Assembly: GCA_000263395.1 (NCBI GenBank)
Contig: AJXE01000007.1
Location: 1-64,000, forward strand
From: Stutzerimonas stutzeri TS44
Lineage (GTDB): Bacteria > Pseudomonadota > Gammaproteobacteria > Pseudomonadales > Pseudomonadaceae
Direction of reading: 5' to 3'
Length of the DNA: 64,000 nt
Shown: positions 49,779 through 58,342 of the stretch, one piece after another
Layout of the letters: every line of letters starts with the position of its first letter
How positions within the stretch are numbered: position 1 is the first letter of the stretch
Translations under genes and position numbers: made by a program
The notes under the pieces: model-generated
Database searches by the model: none
Told to the model about the DNA's origin: nothing
Seen by the model: the letters and a program-made list of their open reading frames with translations, nothing else

Positions 49779-50106
49779 GCGGCATTTCACCGAGCAGTTC
49801 CAGCGCCACGCCGTGCGCCCGGCGCTGGGCTGTCTGGGCGACAGTTTCAGCTACGCCGAGCTGCAGGCGCGGGTCGCGGCCATCGAACACGCCGCTGTGC
49901 GGCTGCATGGCGAGGGCGATGAGGCCTGTCTGGTTGGCTATGTGGAGTTGTGCGAGGCCGGGGCGCTGAGTCGGGTGGCGATCCGGCGCGAGCTGCAGCG
50001 CAGTCTGCCGCACTACATGGTGCCGGGGCGGATTGTGTTGCTGGAGTGTTTGCCGAAGACCGCCAGCGGGAAGATTGATCGCAAGAGGTTGCTGGAGGTG
50101 GTTTGA
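49765..50106 (+). pseudogene. In-frame internally deleted adenylation domain (mini A domain)
   Basis: A 113-residue ORF that begins as an adenylation domain ('LERHFTEQFQRHAVRPALG', 'FSYAELQARVAAIE'). From about residue 45 it continues as the very end of one ('CLVGYVEL', 'LRRELQ'-like 'IRRELQRSLPHYMVPGRIVL', 'LPKTASGKIDRKRLLEVV'). The whole ATP- and substrate-binding core, about 400 residues, is missing, yet the frame is kept. It overlaps the NRPS end by 14 bp and has a good GGAGGAC site, so it is probably still translated. It cannot activate an amino acid alone. It may be a relic of a lost third enzyme. Confidence 0.75.
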
Positions 50107-50169
50107 GGTAAGGAGCTTCGCTGTCTATGGGTTCTGCGCTCATGGCGATTGGCCGGCTGCTTGAGAGCT

Positions 50170-50714
50170 TGGTTTCGCCCTGCTGGGCGAGTCACTTTTG
50201 CCAATCGCGGCAAAAGTAACCAAAACCGCTTGCCCCTCCATCCGGCCCTGCGCTTCGCTCCGGGTCCGTTCGCTCCATCACTGCTCCAGGGGTCGGCTTA
50301 CAAGGGCCATCCTTGGCCCTTTAAGCCTTTCGCCGCATCCATGCGGCTCAACCCCTTACGCAGCGACTGCGCTCACCCTCCTGAAAGGGGCGATGGGTGC
50401 TGCTTGGCAGGCCGTGCAAAGAAAAGCGAAGCCAAAGCCAAGCACAGCGAAGTCCGCTTCTCGATCTTCCAGGCAACTCGGACCCCGATCCCGTCAGGAG
50501 GCCGAGTGGAGGTGTCGCGTAGGGGGACGCGAGGCATGGACGCCGAGCGAGGAACGAAGGGACAGGGACGTCCCTTCGTGACGGCCCCCGGAGCGGCGCC
50601 GGAGGGAGGGAAGTTTTGCGTAGCAAAACCCGGATGTCGGGCGCGCTTTCTCTTTGGTTACTTTCTCTTTCGCACGAGCAAAGAGAAAGTGACTCGGCCG
50701 GGTGGCCGAAACCA
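50170..50714 (-). repeat. Structured noncoding element, copy B (about 545 bp)
   Basis: The reverse complement of copy A at 17433-17974 with small changes throughout. Both terminal hairpins are conserved in shape but not in sequence: ACTTTTGCC...GGCAAAAGT here at one end and ACTTTCTCTTT...AAAGAGAAAGT at the other. This is compensatory variation of the kind expected when structure matters. It fills most of the 690-bp gap 50107-50796 between the convergent biosynthesis and uptake operons. The ORFs across it are rejected as genes. Confidence 0.85.
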
Positions 50715-50796
50715 GCGGCATCAGCACGCGCGGTAGTCGCCCAACCTCAACCGCAAACCGAAACGAGCTGGCAACCGCCCAGCCTCCCCTCGATCC

Positions 50797-51741
50797 TTAA
50801 TCCTTCACCACCAATTCAGCCTCCGCCTTCCCCAACAACGCCTCGATATCCTCGATCACCTGCAGCGCCGCCATCGGCCCGCCAAGCGAAGTCCACAAGG
50901 ACCCGTCCACCGCACCGAAGCGCCTCGCCTGAATGGCCGACAGCTGGCGGAACGCCGGCGTCTGCTCGGCCTGATTCATCGCCTCGACCGCCTCGCCGCT
51001 GGTGGCCAGTGTGCCGATCACCAGCCAGTCGGCATCCAGCAGTTCCAGCGATTCCAGGCTCAGCGCCATCGAATGGGTGTGGCCGCGGTCCTGCTGGTGG
51101 GCGGGGCGGCGCAGCCCGACATCTTCGGCGACGGTGCTGGCGAAGGCATCCTTGAACATGTACGAGGGCCCTTTGGGATTCCAGCGCACGATGCTCAGCG
51201 TTTGGCCCTGATGGGCCGCCAGGCGCTGGCGTGCTTCTTCGACTCGTGCCCGATAGCGCTCCAGCACGGCCTTGGCCTCGGCTTCGCGGTTCAGCGCCTG
51301 CGCGGTGCGCTGCATGCTTTCCTGCCAGGGGCGTGCCCAGTTGAAGGTGATCACCGTCGGGGCGATCTCGTTGAGGATCGCCAGCTGCTCCGGTTTCACC
51401 GGGCCGGTGAGGATCAGGTCGGGTTGCAGCTCCAGCAGGGTCTCCAGATTCGGGTTGTCGATATCGCCGACCACCTTGATGCCGGCCGGCAGCTTGCCGT
51501 CGAGATAGCGTGGCGGCGCCGCCTGGCCGCGGCCGTTGATGGTGCCGACCGGGGTGACGCCGAGGGTCAGCGCGGTGTCCAGGTCGATCTCGCTGAGGGT
51601 GATCACCCGCTTGGGTGCTTCCGGCACCGTGACGGTATTGCCGAGCGCATCGGTCATCTGCCGGGCGTCGGCCTGGGCCGGCAGGGCGAGCAGGCCGGCG
51701 AGCAGCGCGGCGGCGAGGCTCCAGGATGTCTTTCGGGTCAT
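50797..51741 (-). CDS. Periplasmic iron-siderophore binding protein
   Basis: A 314-residue class III binding protein (FepB/FhuD/BtuF fold) that would carry ferric siderophore from the outer-membrane receptor to the permease. A signal peptide covers about 1-25. The mature chain has 'GNTVTVPEAPKRVITLSEID', 'NLETLLELQPDLILTG' and the C-terminal 'FGAVDGSLWTSLGGPMAALQV'. The start at 51741 overlaps the ATPase stop (ATGA). It is the last gene of the uptake operon. Confidence 0.92.
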   Translation of the reverse strand: MTRKTSWSLAAALLAGLLALPAQADARQMTDALGNTVTVPEAPKRVITLSEIDLDTALTLGVTPVGTINGRGQAAPPRYLDGKLPAGIKVVGDIDNPNLETLLELQPDLILTGPVKPEQLAILNEIAPTVITFNWARPWQESMQRTAQALNREAEAKAVLERYRARVEEARQRLAAHQGQTLSIVRWNPKGPSYMFKDAFASTVAEDVGLRRPAHQQDRGHTHSMALSLESLELLDADWLVIGTLATSGEAVEAMNQAEQTPAFRQLSAIQARRFGAVDGSLWTSLGGPMAALQVIEDIEALLGKAEAELVVKD

Positions 51742-52574
51742 TGCATGCCTTCCTTTTCGGGGTATTCGTGGCGCAGCGGTTGCGGTGCGGCATGGCTCTG
51801 GCGGCGGCGCGGCACGATCACCGGAGCACCGTCGCCGGGAGCGTGGAGGATGTCGACGTCGGTGTCGTAGAGGCGGTCGACCAACGCCTTGGTCATCACC
51901 TCCCGCGCCGGGCCGATAGCCTGCACGCGGCCGTCGGCGAGGGCGATCAGCTCGTCGCAATAGCGCGCGGCAATGCCGAGATCGTGGATGACGATGAGCA
52001 CCGTGCGCCCGGCAGCGGCGATGCGGTACACCGCTTCCATCACCTCGGCCTGGTGGCCGATGTCCAGCGCGCTGGTGGGTTCGTCGAGCAGGATCAGGTC
52101 GGTGTTCTGCGCCAGGATCATGCCCAGCCAGGCCCGTTGCGCCTGGCCGCCGGAGAGCGAGGTGGCGCTGCGCTGCCAGATGGCGTCGAGCTGCATCGCC
52201 TCGCGGGCGCGGGCGACCTGCTGGGCGTCTTCCTCGCTCCACTGGTTGAACCAGCCCTGATGCGGGTGGCGGCCGTACTGCACCAGCTGCTCGACGCGGA
52301 TGCCTTCGGCCAGCACCGGCCGTTGCGGCAGGAAGGCCAGCTCGCGCGCCAGCGCCTTGAGCGAATAGTGCGTCAGTGGCTTGCCGTGGATTTCCACCGT
52401 GCCGCGCTGCAGCGGTAACTGGCGGGCGAGCAGTTTGAGCAGCGTGGATTTGCCGCTGCCGTTGGGGCCGACGATGCCGATCAGCTTGCCGCGCGGCAGG
52501 CTGAAGGACACGTCGTCGAGCACCACCTTGTCCTGGTAGGCGAAATGCAGGTTTTCTGCACGCAGGGCAGTCAT
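51738..52574 (-). CDS. Iron-siderophore ABC transporter ATP-binding protein
   Basis: A 278-residue FecE/FepC-type ATPase with Walker A 'GPNGSGKSTLLKLLA', signature 'LSGGQAQRAWLGMILAQ' and Walker B 'LILLDEPTSALD', then the H-loop 'VIHDLGIAARYC'. It powers the FecCD-type permease encoded just before it. Both junctions are 1-4 bp overlaps, so the three transporter genes are translated together. The last about 25 residues (Arg/His/Pro rich) are extra compared with FecE. Confidence 0.94.
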   Translation of the reverse strand: MTALRAENLHFAYQDKVVLDDVSFSLPRGKLIGIVGPNGSGKSTLLKLLARQLPLQRGTVEIHGKPLTHYSLKALARELAFLPQRPVLAEGIRVEQLVQYGRHPHQGWFNQWSEEDAQQVARAREAMQLDAIWQRSATSLSGGQAQRAWLGMILAQNTDLILLDEPTSALDIGHQAEVMEAVYRIAAAGRTVLIVIHDLGIAARYCDELIALADGRVQAIGPAREVMTKALVDRLYDTDVDILHAPGDGAPVIVPRRRQSHAAPQPLRHEYPEKEGMQ

Positions 52575-53863
52575 CAGTCAGCTCCTCGTCTGTCCTTGAT
52601 CAAGAGGCCGAGCAGCAGGATGCCGCCGAGCAGGCGCGTCATGATTCCGGTGGGGATTTCTTCGGGTTGCGCGAGCACGCGCACCAGCGTATCGCTGCCG
52701 AGCAGCAGCACCGCGCCGCACAGTGCCGACAGCCAGATCGGTGCGAGGTTGTCGCGCGCCAGCCACGAGGCGAGGATCGGCGCGGCCATGGCGATGAACA
52801 CCACCGGTCCGCCGATGGCCGTGCCCAGCGCCGCCACCAGAATCGCCAGGGCGAGCACGCCGAGCTGGATAGCCGGCACGCGGATGCCGAGGTTCTGCGC
52901 GGTGGCATCACCGAAGCGCAGCAGCGCCAGCGGCCGGTTGACCAGCGCCAGCAGCGGGCAGAGCAGCGCCAGCAGCACCGCGATGGGGCTGACCGTCTGG
53001 TAGCTGATGCCGGCGAAGTGGCCCATCGTCCACAGGTAGATGCTGCCCAGGTGTACCAGCGGCTGCGTCGACATGGCGAAGTCGCCGATGGCGCCGAGCA
53101 GCTCGGACAGCGCAATGCCGATGACGATGAACAGGTAGCCCTGCTCGCCGGGGCGCCGGCACAGGGCGAACAGCGCGGCGGCGGCGAGCAGGGCGCCGAG
53201 CGGCGAGGCCCACCAGGGCCAGTTGCCGAGCGTCAGGTAGAGGGCGAAGGCGACCACGGCGAGCGAGGCGCCCTCGTTCACGCCGATCATGTCCGGCGTG
53301 GCCAGGCGGTTGCGCACCAGGGTCTGGATCAGACAGCCGGCCATGCCCATCGCCAGCCCGCCGAAGATGGCGCCCAGCGCCACGCCGGCGAGAATCAGCT
53401 TGAGCGGGCTGGCCTGGCCGAGCATCAGGCCGACGCCGAGCACCACCAGATTGCCCAGCAGCGCGCCGAGTCCGGACCAGAGCAGGTAGCCCTGGGTCGA
53501 CTCGACGCCGAAATAGATCAGGCCGATCACCAGCCCGAGTACCGCACCGGCATTCACGCCGAGCAGGCCGGGTTCGGCCAGCGGATTGCGCGTTGCGCTC
53601 TGCAGCAGCGAGGCGGCGATCGCCAGACTGGCGCCGACCACCAGCGCGGCGAAGGTGCGCGGCAGGCGCAGGGTGTCGACCACCATGGCCAGCTTGTCGT
53701 CTGCCAGATACTCAGGCTGCTCGAGCAGATAACCGAGTACCGCGTCGGCGCCATACACGCCGGCACCGGTGGCCAGCGACAGGGCCAGCAACACCAGCAG
53801 AAGGCCGCCCCCGGCAACGAGGGTGGCCTTCTGGAAGCGCGGCATCGTCGAATCAGTTCGCAT
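52574..53863 (-). CDS. FecCD-type permease, apparent FecC/FecD chimera
   Basis: A 429-residue membrane protein, about 80-100 residues longer than a usual FecCD subunit but too short for two. The family motif occurs twice: RNPLAEPGLLGVNAGA at about 92-107 and RNRLATPDMIGVNEGA at 184-199. Residues 1-162 read as the first half of one permease (ending 'SPLKLILAGVALGA'); from about 165 a second copy begins without its first helix and runs to the normal end. It looks like two adjacent permease genes fused by an in-frame deletion. Activity is uncertain. It is the only permease in the operon. Confidence 0.85.
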   Translation of the reverse strand: MRTDSTMPRFQKATLVAGGGLLLVLLALSLATGAGVYGADAVLGYLLEQPEYLADDKLAMVVDTLRLPRTFAALVVGASLAIAASLLQSATRNPLAEPGLLGVNAGAVLGLVIGLIYFGVESTQGYLLWSGLGALLGNLVVLGVGLMLGQASPLKLILAGVALGAIFGGLAMGMAGCLIQTLVRNRLATPDMIGVNEGASLAVVAFALYLTLGNWPWWASPLGALLAAAALFALCRRPGEQGYLFIVIGIALSELLGAIGDFAMSTQPLVHLGSIYLWTMGHFAGISYQTVSPIAVLLALLCPLLALVNRPLALLRFGDATAQNLGIRVPAIQLGVLALAILVAALGTAIGGPVVFIAMAAPILASWLARDNLAPIWLSALCGAVLLLGSDTLVRVLAQPEEIPTGIMTRLLGGILLLGLLIKDRRGAD

Positions 53864-53917
53864 GGTGCATCGCTATTGGCTCCGGTTGCCCAGCGTCGCC
53901 GCCGGGCTGGGGATGGG

Positions 53918-55879
53918 TCAGATGTCGTAGTTGAAACCGACGAACAAGGTGCGGCCCATGAGGATGTTGTCGACCGACTGGGCAACGTCGTCGCGCTTTT
54001 CGTTGGTCAGGTTGTTCATCCCCGCGCGCAGCGAGAGCTCCGGCGTCGCCTGGTACTTGGCGCCCAGGTTCAGCTGGTGGAACGCGCCACTCTCGACGTT
54101 GGGTTTGGCGGCCGAGACGTACAGCAGCTGGCTGCCGGTGTACTGGTAGTCGAGGTTCAGCCCGAGCCTGGGCATGGCCTGCCAGTCGACGCCGAGGTTG
54201 GCGACATGCTGCGGCGAGTTGCGGATCGCTTCGTCGGTGTCGCGGTCCTCGGCATCCGAGTAGGTGTAGTTGCCGCGCAGGCCGAGCGTGTCGGTCAGCG
54301 CGTAACGGCCGTGCAGCTCGTAGCCCTGCACGCGCGCCTTGCTGACGTTGCTGTAGGTCATCACCGGCGGACGGTAGCCGACGCGCCAGGTGTCGGTGAC
54401 GATCATGTCTTCGATGTCGTTGTGGAAGAACATGATGCCGGCTTCCAGGCGCTCGTCCTGGTAGAGCGTGCCGATTTCGTAGCTGGTCGCGGTTTCCGGC
54501 TTGAGGTTCGGGTTGCCAACCAGCGTGCACATGCCGCGGCAGGCCAGGACGCCGTAGGTTTCGTCCGACTGATAGATGCTCGGCGCCTTGAACGACTTGC
54601 CCGCGCCGCCCTTGATCACCCAGTTGTCGGTGAGGTTGTAGACGCCGTAGGCGCGCGGGCTGAACTCGCCGCCGAAGGTGTCGTGGTCGTCCCAGCGGCC
54701 GCCGAGCGTGATGTCCAGATTGCCGAGGGAGAACTCGTCCTGCAGGTAGATCGCCTTCTGGTCGACTTCGGTGTCCGCGCCGAGGTTCTGGTTGTGCGCC
54801 AGTTCGGTACGCCGCCATTCGCTGCCGACGGTGAACAGGTGGCTGCCCAGCGCGGCGCTGAGCTGGCCGTCGACGGTGTGGTTGTTCTGCTGGATGTCGC
54901 CTTTCTTGCCGCGCAGCGTGGTCATGATCTGCGAGTCGTCCATCAGGTCGACGTCTTCGTAGTAGTAGCGCACGCGGGTGTTGAAGCCGTCCCAGTTGCC
55001 GCTGTGGCCGAGGCCGAAGCTCCAGCGCTCCATCTCCTGCACGTTAGGGACGACGGCGCCGAAGTTGTTCCACTCGGCCTCGCGGTCGTCCTTGCGATGG
55101 GTGAAATCGAGGTCGACGGTCTGGCGCTCATCCAGCAGCCAGTTCAGCGAGCCGAAGACGCTGCCGTTCTGCCGTTGTTCCACCGCGTCGGTGTTGGGGT
55201 TGACGGTCTGCTCGCTCAGCCAGGCGGCCTGGTCGGTTTTCTCGACGAACAGATTGCCGCGCAGTTTGCCGTCGATCAGCGCGCCGCTGACGTAGCCGCT
55301 GGCCTGATGGCTGTCGCCGGAGTCGCCCTCGCTGGGGTGTTCGTAGGTATAGGCGACGCCGGCGTGCGTTTCGTCGGTGGCCTGACGCAGGATCACGTTG
55401 ACCACGCCGCCCAGCGCATCGGCGCCGTACAGCGAGGACATCGGCCCGCGGATCACTTCGATGCGCTCGATGGCGGCCATCGGGATCGACGACAGGTCGA
55501 AGTCATTGGCGTAGTTGGAGGACAGCGCATCGCGCGAGTTGATGCGCCGGCCGTTGACCAGCAGCAGCGTGTAGTCCGAATCCATGCCGCGCAGCTTGAT
55601 TTCCTTGCGGCCGTAGGTGGAGGACGGGTTGATGTGCACGCCCGGCAGGTATTTGACCGCGTCGGCCAGGTTGTAGACCGGCAGCTTGTCCAGCTCCTCG
55701 CGGGTGACCACCGAGACGCTCGCCGGTGCGCTGAGTTCGCTGTGGGCGGTCTGGGTGGCGGTGATGACTTCGTTCTTCAGGGTGACCGGGGTATCAGCCA
55801 GCGCTGCCAGCGGCAGCAGGCTGCCGAGCAGGGTCAGGGTCAGATGACGGGGGCGGCTGATTCTTCGTGCAAGCTGCAT
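53918..55879 (-). CDS. TonB-dependent ferric-siderophore receptor
   Basis: A 653-residue outer-membrane receptor. A signal peptide (about 1-28, cut near 'LAALADT') is followed by a TonB box region 'NEVITATQ'. The plug domain contains 'LADAVKYLPGVHI', 'KEIKLRGMDSDYTLLLVNG' and 'IERIEVIRGPMSSLYGADALGGVVN', and a 22-strand-type barrel ends 'TLFVGFNYDI'. The look is FepA/CirA-like, suiting a catecholate. I start at 55879, which has GGAGCC upstream. It lies between the exporter and permease genes. Confidence 0.94.
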   Translation of the reverse strand: MQLARRISRPRHLTLTLLGSLLPLAALADTPVTLKNEVITATQTAHSELSAPASVSVVTREELDKLPVYNLADAVKYLPGVHINPSSTYGRKEIKLRGMDSDYTLLLVNGRRINSRDALSSNYANDFDLSSIPMAAIERIEVIRGPMSSLYGADALGGVVNVILRQATDETHAGVAYTYEHPSEGDSGDSHQASGYVSGALIDGKLRGNLFVEKTDQAAWLSEQTVNPNTDAVEQRQNGSVFGSLNWLLDERQTVDLDFTHRKDDREAEWNNFGAVVPNVQEMERWSFGLGHSGNWDGFNTRVRYYYEDVDLMDDSQIMTTLRGKKGDIQQNNHTVDGQLSAALGSHLFTVGSEWRRTELAHNQNLGADTEVDQKAIYLQDEFSLGNLDITLGGRWDDHDTFGGEFSPRAYGVYNLTDNWVIKGGAGKSFKAPSIYQSDETYGVLACRGMCTLVGNPNLKPETATSYEIGTLYQDERLEAGIMFFHNDIEDMIVTDTWRVGYRPPVMTYSNVSKARVQGYELHGRYALTDTLGLRGNYTYSDAEDRDTDEAIRNSPQHVANLGVDWQAMPRLGLNLDYQYTGSQLLYVSAAKPNVESGAFHQLNLGAKYQATPELSLRAGMNNLTNEKRDDVAQSVDNILMGRTLFVGFNYDI

Positions 55880-55923
55880 GTGCAGGCTCCGTTGCCAAGT
55901 AGTTGTTGTACAGCGCGGACTGA

Positions 55924-57159
55924 TCACGATTCCCCGGCAGGTTGGGTCCTGCCTTCTTGTGTGGTGCTGGCGTCTGGGCGTGCGTGGATCGCACGCAGCA
56001 GCAACAGCACGCCGATGCCGGCGGCGGTACCGGCGCCGGCGTAGAGCCAGGCCAGGTCGTTGAAGCCGACCAGGCGGCGGGCGGCGTCCTCGGCGAGGTA
56101 GGCCGCGGAAAACAGGCTGCCGAGGCCGGCAGCGATGTTCGATACGGTGCTCTGCAGCGCCATGAAGGCGGCACGCTGCTCGGGCCGCGGAACGGCGGCG
56201 GCGATAGTCAGCGTGCTGCTGCTGCGCACCGCGCCGAGCGCCATGAACAGGGTGAACACCAGATACAGCGACAATCCCAGCGGCAACGCGAAACCGAGCA
56301 GGGTGACGATCGCCAGGCCGCCGCTGCTGACCAGCGCCACGGCCTTCGCGCGGCCGCGATCGATCAGCACGCCGCCCAGATGCATCGCCGCCAGGCTGGC
56401 GAGGCCGCCGCACAGATAGAGCAGACCGATGTGCTGGCGCGGAAAGCTGAGGTTGAACTGGAAATAGTTGGAGAAGTGCGGCACCAGCAGGAAGTGGCCG
56501 AACATCTGCAGCGCCACGATCAACAGCGCGCCCTGGCACAGCGGGGTGCGCAGCAGCGGCCACAGGCGCGTCGCGCTGCGGGCGTGGGTCGGCGGTGTGG
56601 GAAACAGTCGCAGGCAGAGCAACGCGAGCAGCAGACCGGCGCCGCCGAACAGCACGAAGGGCGCCTGCCAGCCGCCGCGCGCGGCAAGTTCCAGCGCCAG
56701 CGGCGTGACCACGATGGCCGCCAGTGAATAGCCCATGGCGACGTAGGCGAGCTTGCGGCCACGTTCGGCGGGCGGGATCAGATCGAGCATGGCGGCCATC
56801 AACACCGCGCCCATGGGCCCTGCGACCAGGCCGGACAGCACGAACAGCACGATCAGCTGTTGCGGCCCGCTGGCCAGCGCGCAAGCCAGCAGCAGGGCGA
56901 AACGCAGTGCCAGCAGGCCGATCAGCGCGCGCTTGCGCTCCAGGCGATCGAGCCAGGCGGCGCTCAACGCCGCGCTCAGCGCCGCGGCCAGCGTGGCGCC
57001 ACCGGCGAGGTAGCCGACGTGGCTGGCCTGCATGCCCAGTGCGCGGACGAAATCCGGACCGAGCGGCATCACCATCATCAGGCTGCCGATCGACAGCATG
57101 TTGATCAGCATGGCCAGGTGCACGGCGGCTTTCGATTGTCGATCAGCGTCCATCTGCAT
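55924..57159 (-). CDS. MFS transporter, EntS-like siderophore exporter
   Basis: A 411-residue major-facilitator protein with twelve hydrophobic helices. The loop 2-3 region 'SAAWLDRLERKRALIGLLAL' and the loop 8-9 region 'GVLIDRGRAKAVALVSSGG' are the usual MFS basic motifs. Being first in the iron-uptake operon and next to catechol biosynthesis, it most likely exports the siderophore as EntS does. This is inferred from position. The TonB receptor starts 44 bp downstream. Confidence 0.87.
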   Translation of the reverse strand: MQMDADRQSKAAVHLAMLINMLSIGSLMMVMPLGPDFVRALGMQASHVGYLAGGATLAAALSAALSAAWLDRLERKRALIGLLALRFALLLACALASGPQQLIVLFVLSGLVAGPMGAVLMAAMLDLIPPAERGRKLAYVAMGYSLAAIVVTPLALELAARGGWQAPFVLFGGAGLLLALLCLRLFPTPPTHARSATRLWPLLRTPLCQGALLIVALQMFGHFLLVPHFSNYFQFNLSFPRQHIGLLYLCGGLASLAAMHLGGVLIDRGRAKAVALVSSGGLAIVTLLGFALPLGLSLYLVFTLFMALGAVRSSSTLTIAAAVPRPEQRAAFMALQSTVSNIAAGLGSLFSAAYLAEDAARRLVGFNDLAWLYAGAGTAAGIGVLLLLRAIHARPDASTTQEGRTQPAGES

Positions 57160-57210
57160 CGCGCTCGGGTGGCTAGGGCGGCAGAATGTTAGGCAGTCTT
57201 AAATGCGATT

Positions 57211-57229
57211 TCAAATGCTAATCGTTCGC
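57211..57229 (-). promoter_or_regulatory. Fur-like box upstream of the uptake operon
   Basis: Twelve of 19 positions match the Fur consensus, including the core AATG-TAATC-TT. It lies 51 bp upstream of the exporter start in an AT-rich island within a GC-rich region. With the stronger box at 37610 it would put both arms of the locus under iron control. Confidence 0.55.
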
Positions 57230-57400
57230 AATAGAAAAAAGATGAAACATTTGCACACGTCGGAGCGCGTGGACGTGAAGCGAAAGACGCGAGGCGATGG
57301 GCCGGGATTGCGCCGGCGGGCCGCGCATGGCGCCAGACGCAGCGCGCGGCGCCGGCGTTGCTAGAATGCCGCTCCCCGATCATTGCCCCTGCGAGTCCCC

Positions 57401-58342
57401 ATGCACGACGACGCCCTCGCCATGCTCCATCAGCAGTTGCTCCGCGGCCTCGACCCCGCGCCCGATGAAACGCGGCGGCTGTTCCACGGCCGCGGGCGTT
57501 GCTGGCCGGGTCTCGAACACGTCACGGTCGACTGGCTGCAGGGTGTGCTGCTGGTGGCGTTGTTTCGAGAACCGCAGGCGGCGCAGCTGGAGGCACTGCG
57601 GCAGATGCTGCGGACGCTGAGCGAGGCCCCGGCCTGGCAGCGCAGTCAGGCGCAGGCGCTGCTGGTGCAGCATCGCTACCTGCCAGACAGCCCCACCGAG
57701 GCGCTGCTGGGCGAGCTGCCCGCCGAGTGGGGCATCAGCGAAAACGGCCTGCGCTACAAGCTGGATCTGGGCCGCAAGCAGAACAACGGGCTATTCCTCG
57801 ACATGCGTTACGGCCGCCGCTGGGTGCAGGACAACGCGCACGAGCGGCGCGTGCTGAACCTGTTCGCCTACACCTGCGGCTTTTCCGTTGCGGCGATCGC
57901 CGGTGGCGCACGCCAGGTGGTCAACCTGGACATGGCCAGCGCGGCGCTGAGCCGTGGCCGCGAAAATCACCGGCTGAACGGACACGACCTGTCCCGCGTG
58001 AGCTTCCTGGGCCACGAACTGTTCAAGTCCTGGGGCAAGGTGAAGAAGCTCGGACCGTATGACCTGATCATCATCGACCCGCCGTCGTTCCAGAAGGGCA
58101 GCTTCGTCCTGAGTACCGATTACCGGAAGATACTGCGGCGCCTGCCGGAGCTGCTCGATGCGCACGGCGAGGTGCTCGCCTGCATCAACGACCCGGACAT
58201 CGCCCCGGACTTTCTCATTGCGGAGATGGCCGCCGAGGCACCGCAACTGCGCTTCGTGCGACGGCTGGAGAACCCGCCGGAATTTCCCGACATCAGCCCG
58301 GACAGCGGGCTGAAGGCGCTGCTGTTCGCGCGCGGCGACTAA
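57401..58342 (+). CDS. Class I SAM-dependent methyltransferase (RlmI-like)
   Basis: A 313-residue protein with a leading helical domain and a C-terminal Rossmann methyltransferase. 'RRVLNLFAYTCGFSVAAIAGG' is the SAM-binding motif I, and 'DLIIIDPPSFQKGSFVLSTD' is the DPPSF catalytic motif seen in RlmI/RlmK-type rRNA cytosine or guanine methyltransferases. The PUA and other RNA-binding domains of RlmI are absent, so the target is uncertain. Start at 57401 is chosen at the first ATG. Its stop overlaps the convergent gene by 4 bp. Confidence 0.85.
   Translation: MHDDALAMLHQQLLRGLDPAPDETRRLFHGRGRCWPGLEHVTVDWLQGVLLVALFREPQAAQLEALRQMLRTLSEAPAWQRSQAQALLVQHRYLPDSPTEALLGELPAEWGISENGLRYKLDLGRKQNNGLFLDMRYGRRWVQDNAHERRVLNLFAYTCGFSVAAIAGGARQVVNLDMASAALSRGRENHRLNGHDLSRVSFLGHELFKSWGKVKKLGPYDLIIIDPPSFQKGSFVLSTDYRKILRRLPELLDAHGEVLACINDPDIAPDFLIAEMAAEAPQLRFVRRLENPPEFPDISPDSGLKALLFARGD

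Noticed and set aside
50149-50736. ORF in the 50.2-50.7 kb gap
   Set aside because: Same repeat read in the other direction; both copies give different truncated frames, so coding is unlikely.
52667-56044. 1125-codon plus-strand ORF opposite the uptake operon
   Set aside because: Antisense shadow: the minus strand holds recognisable permease and TonB receptor genes over the same bases.
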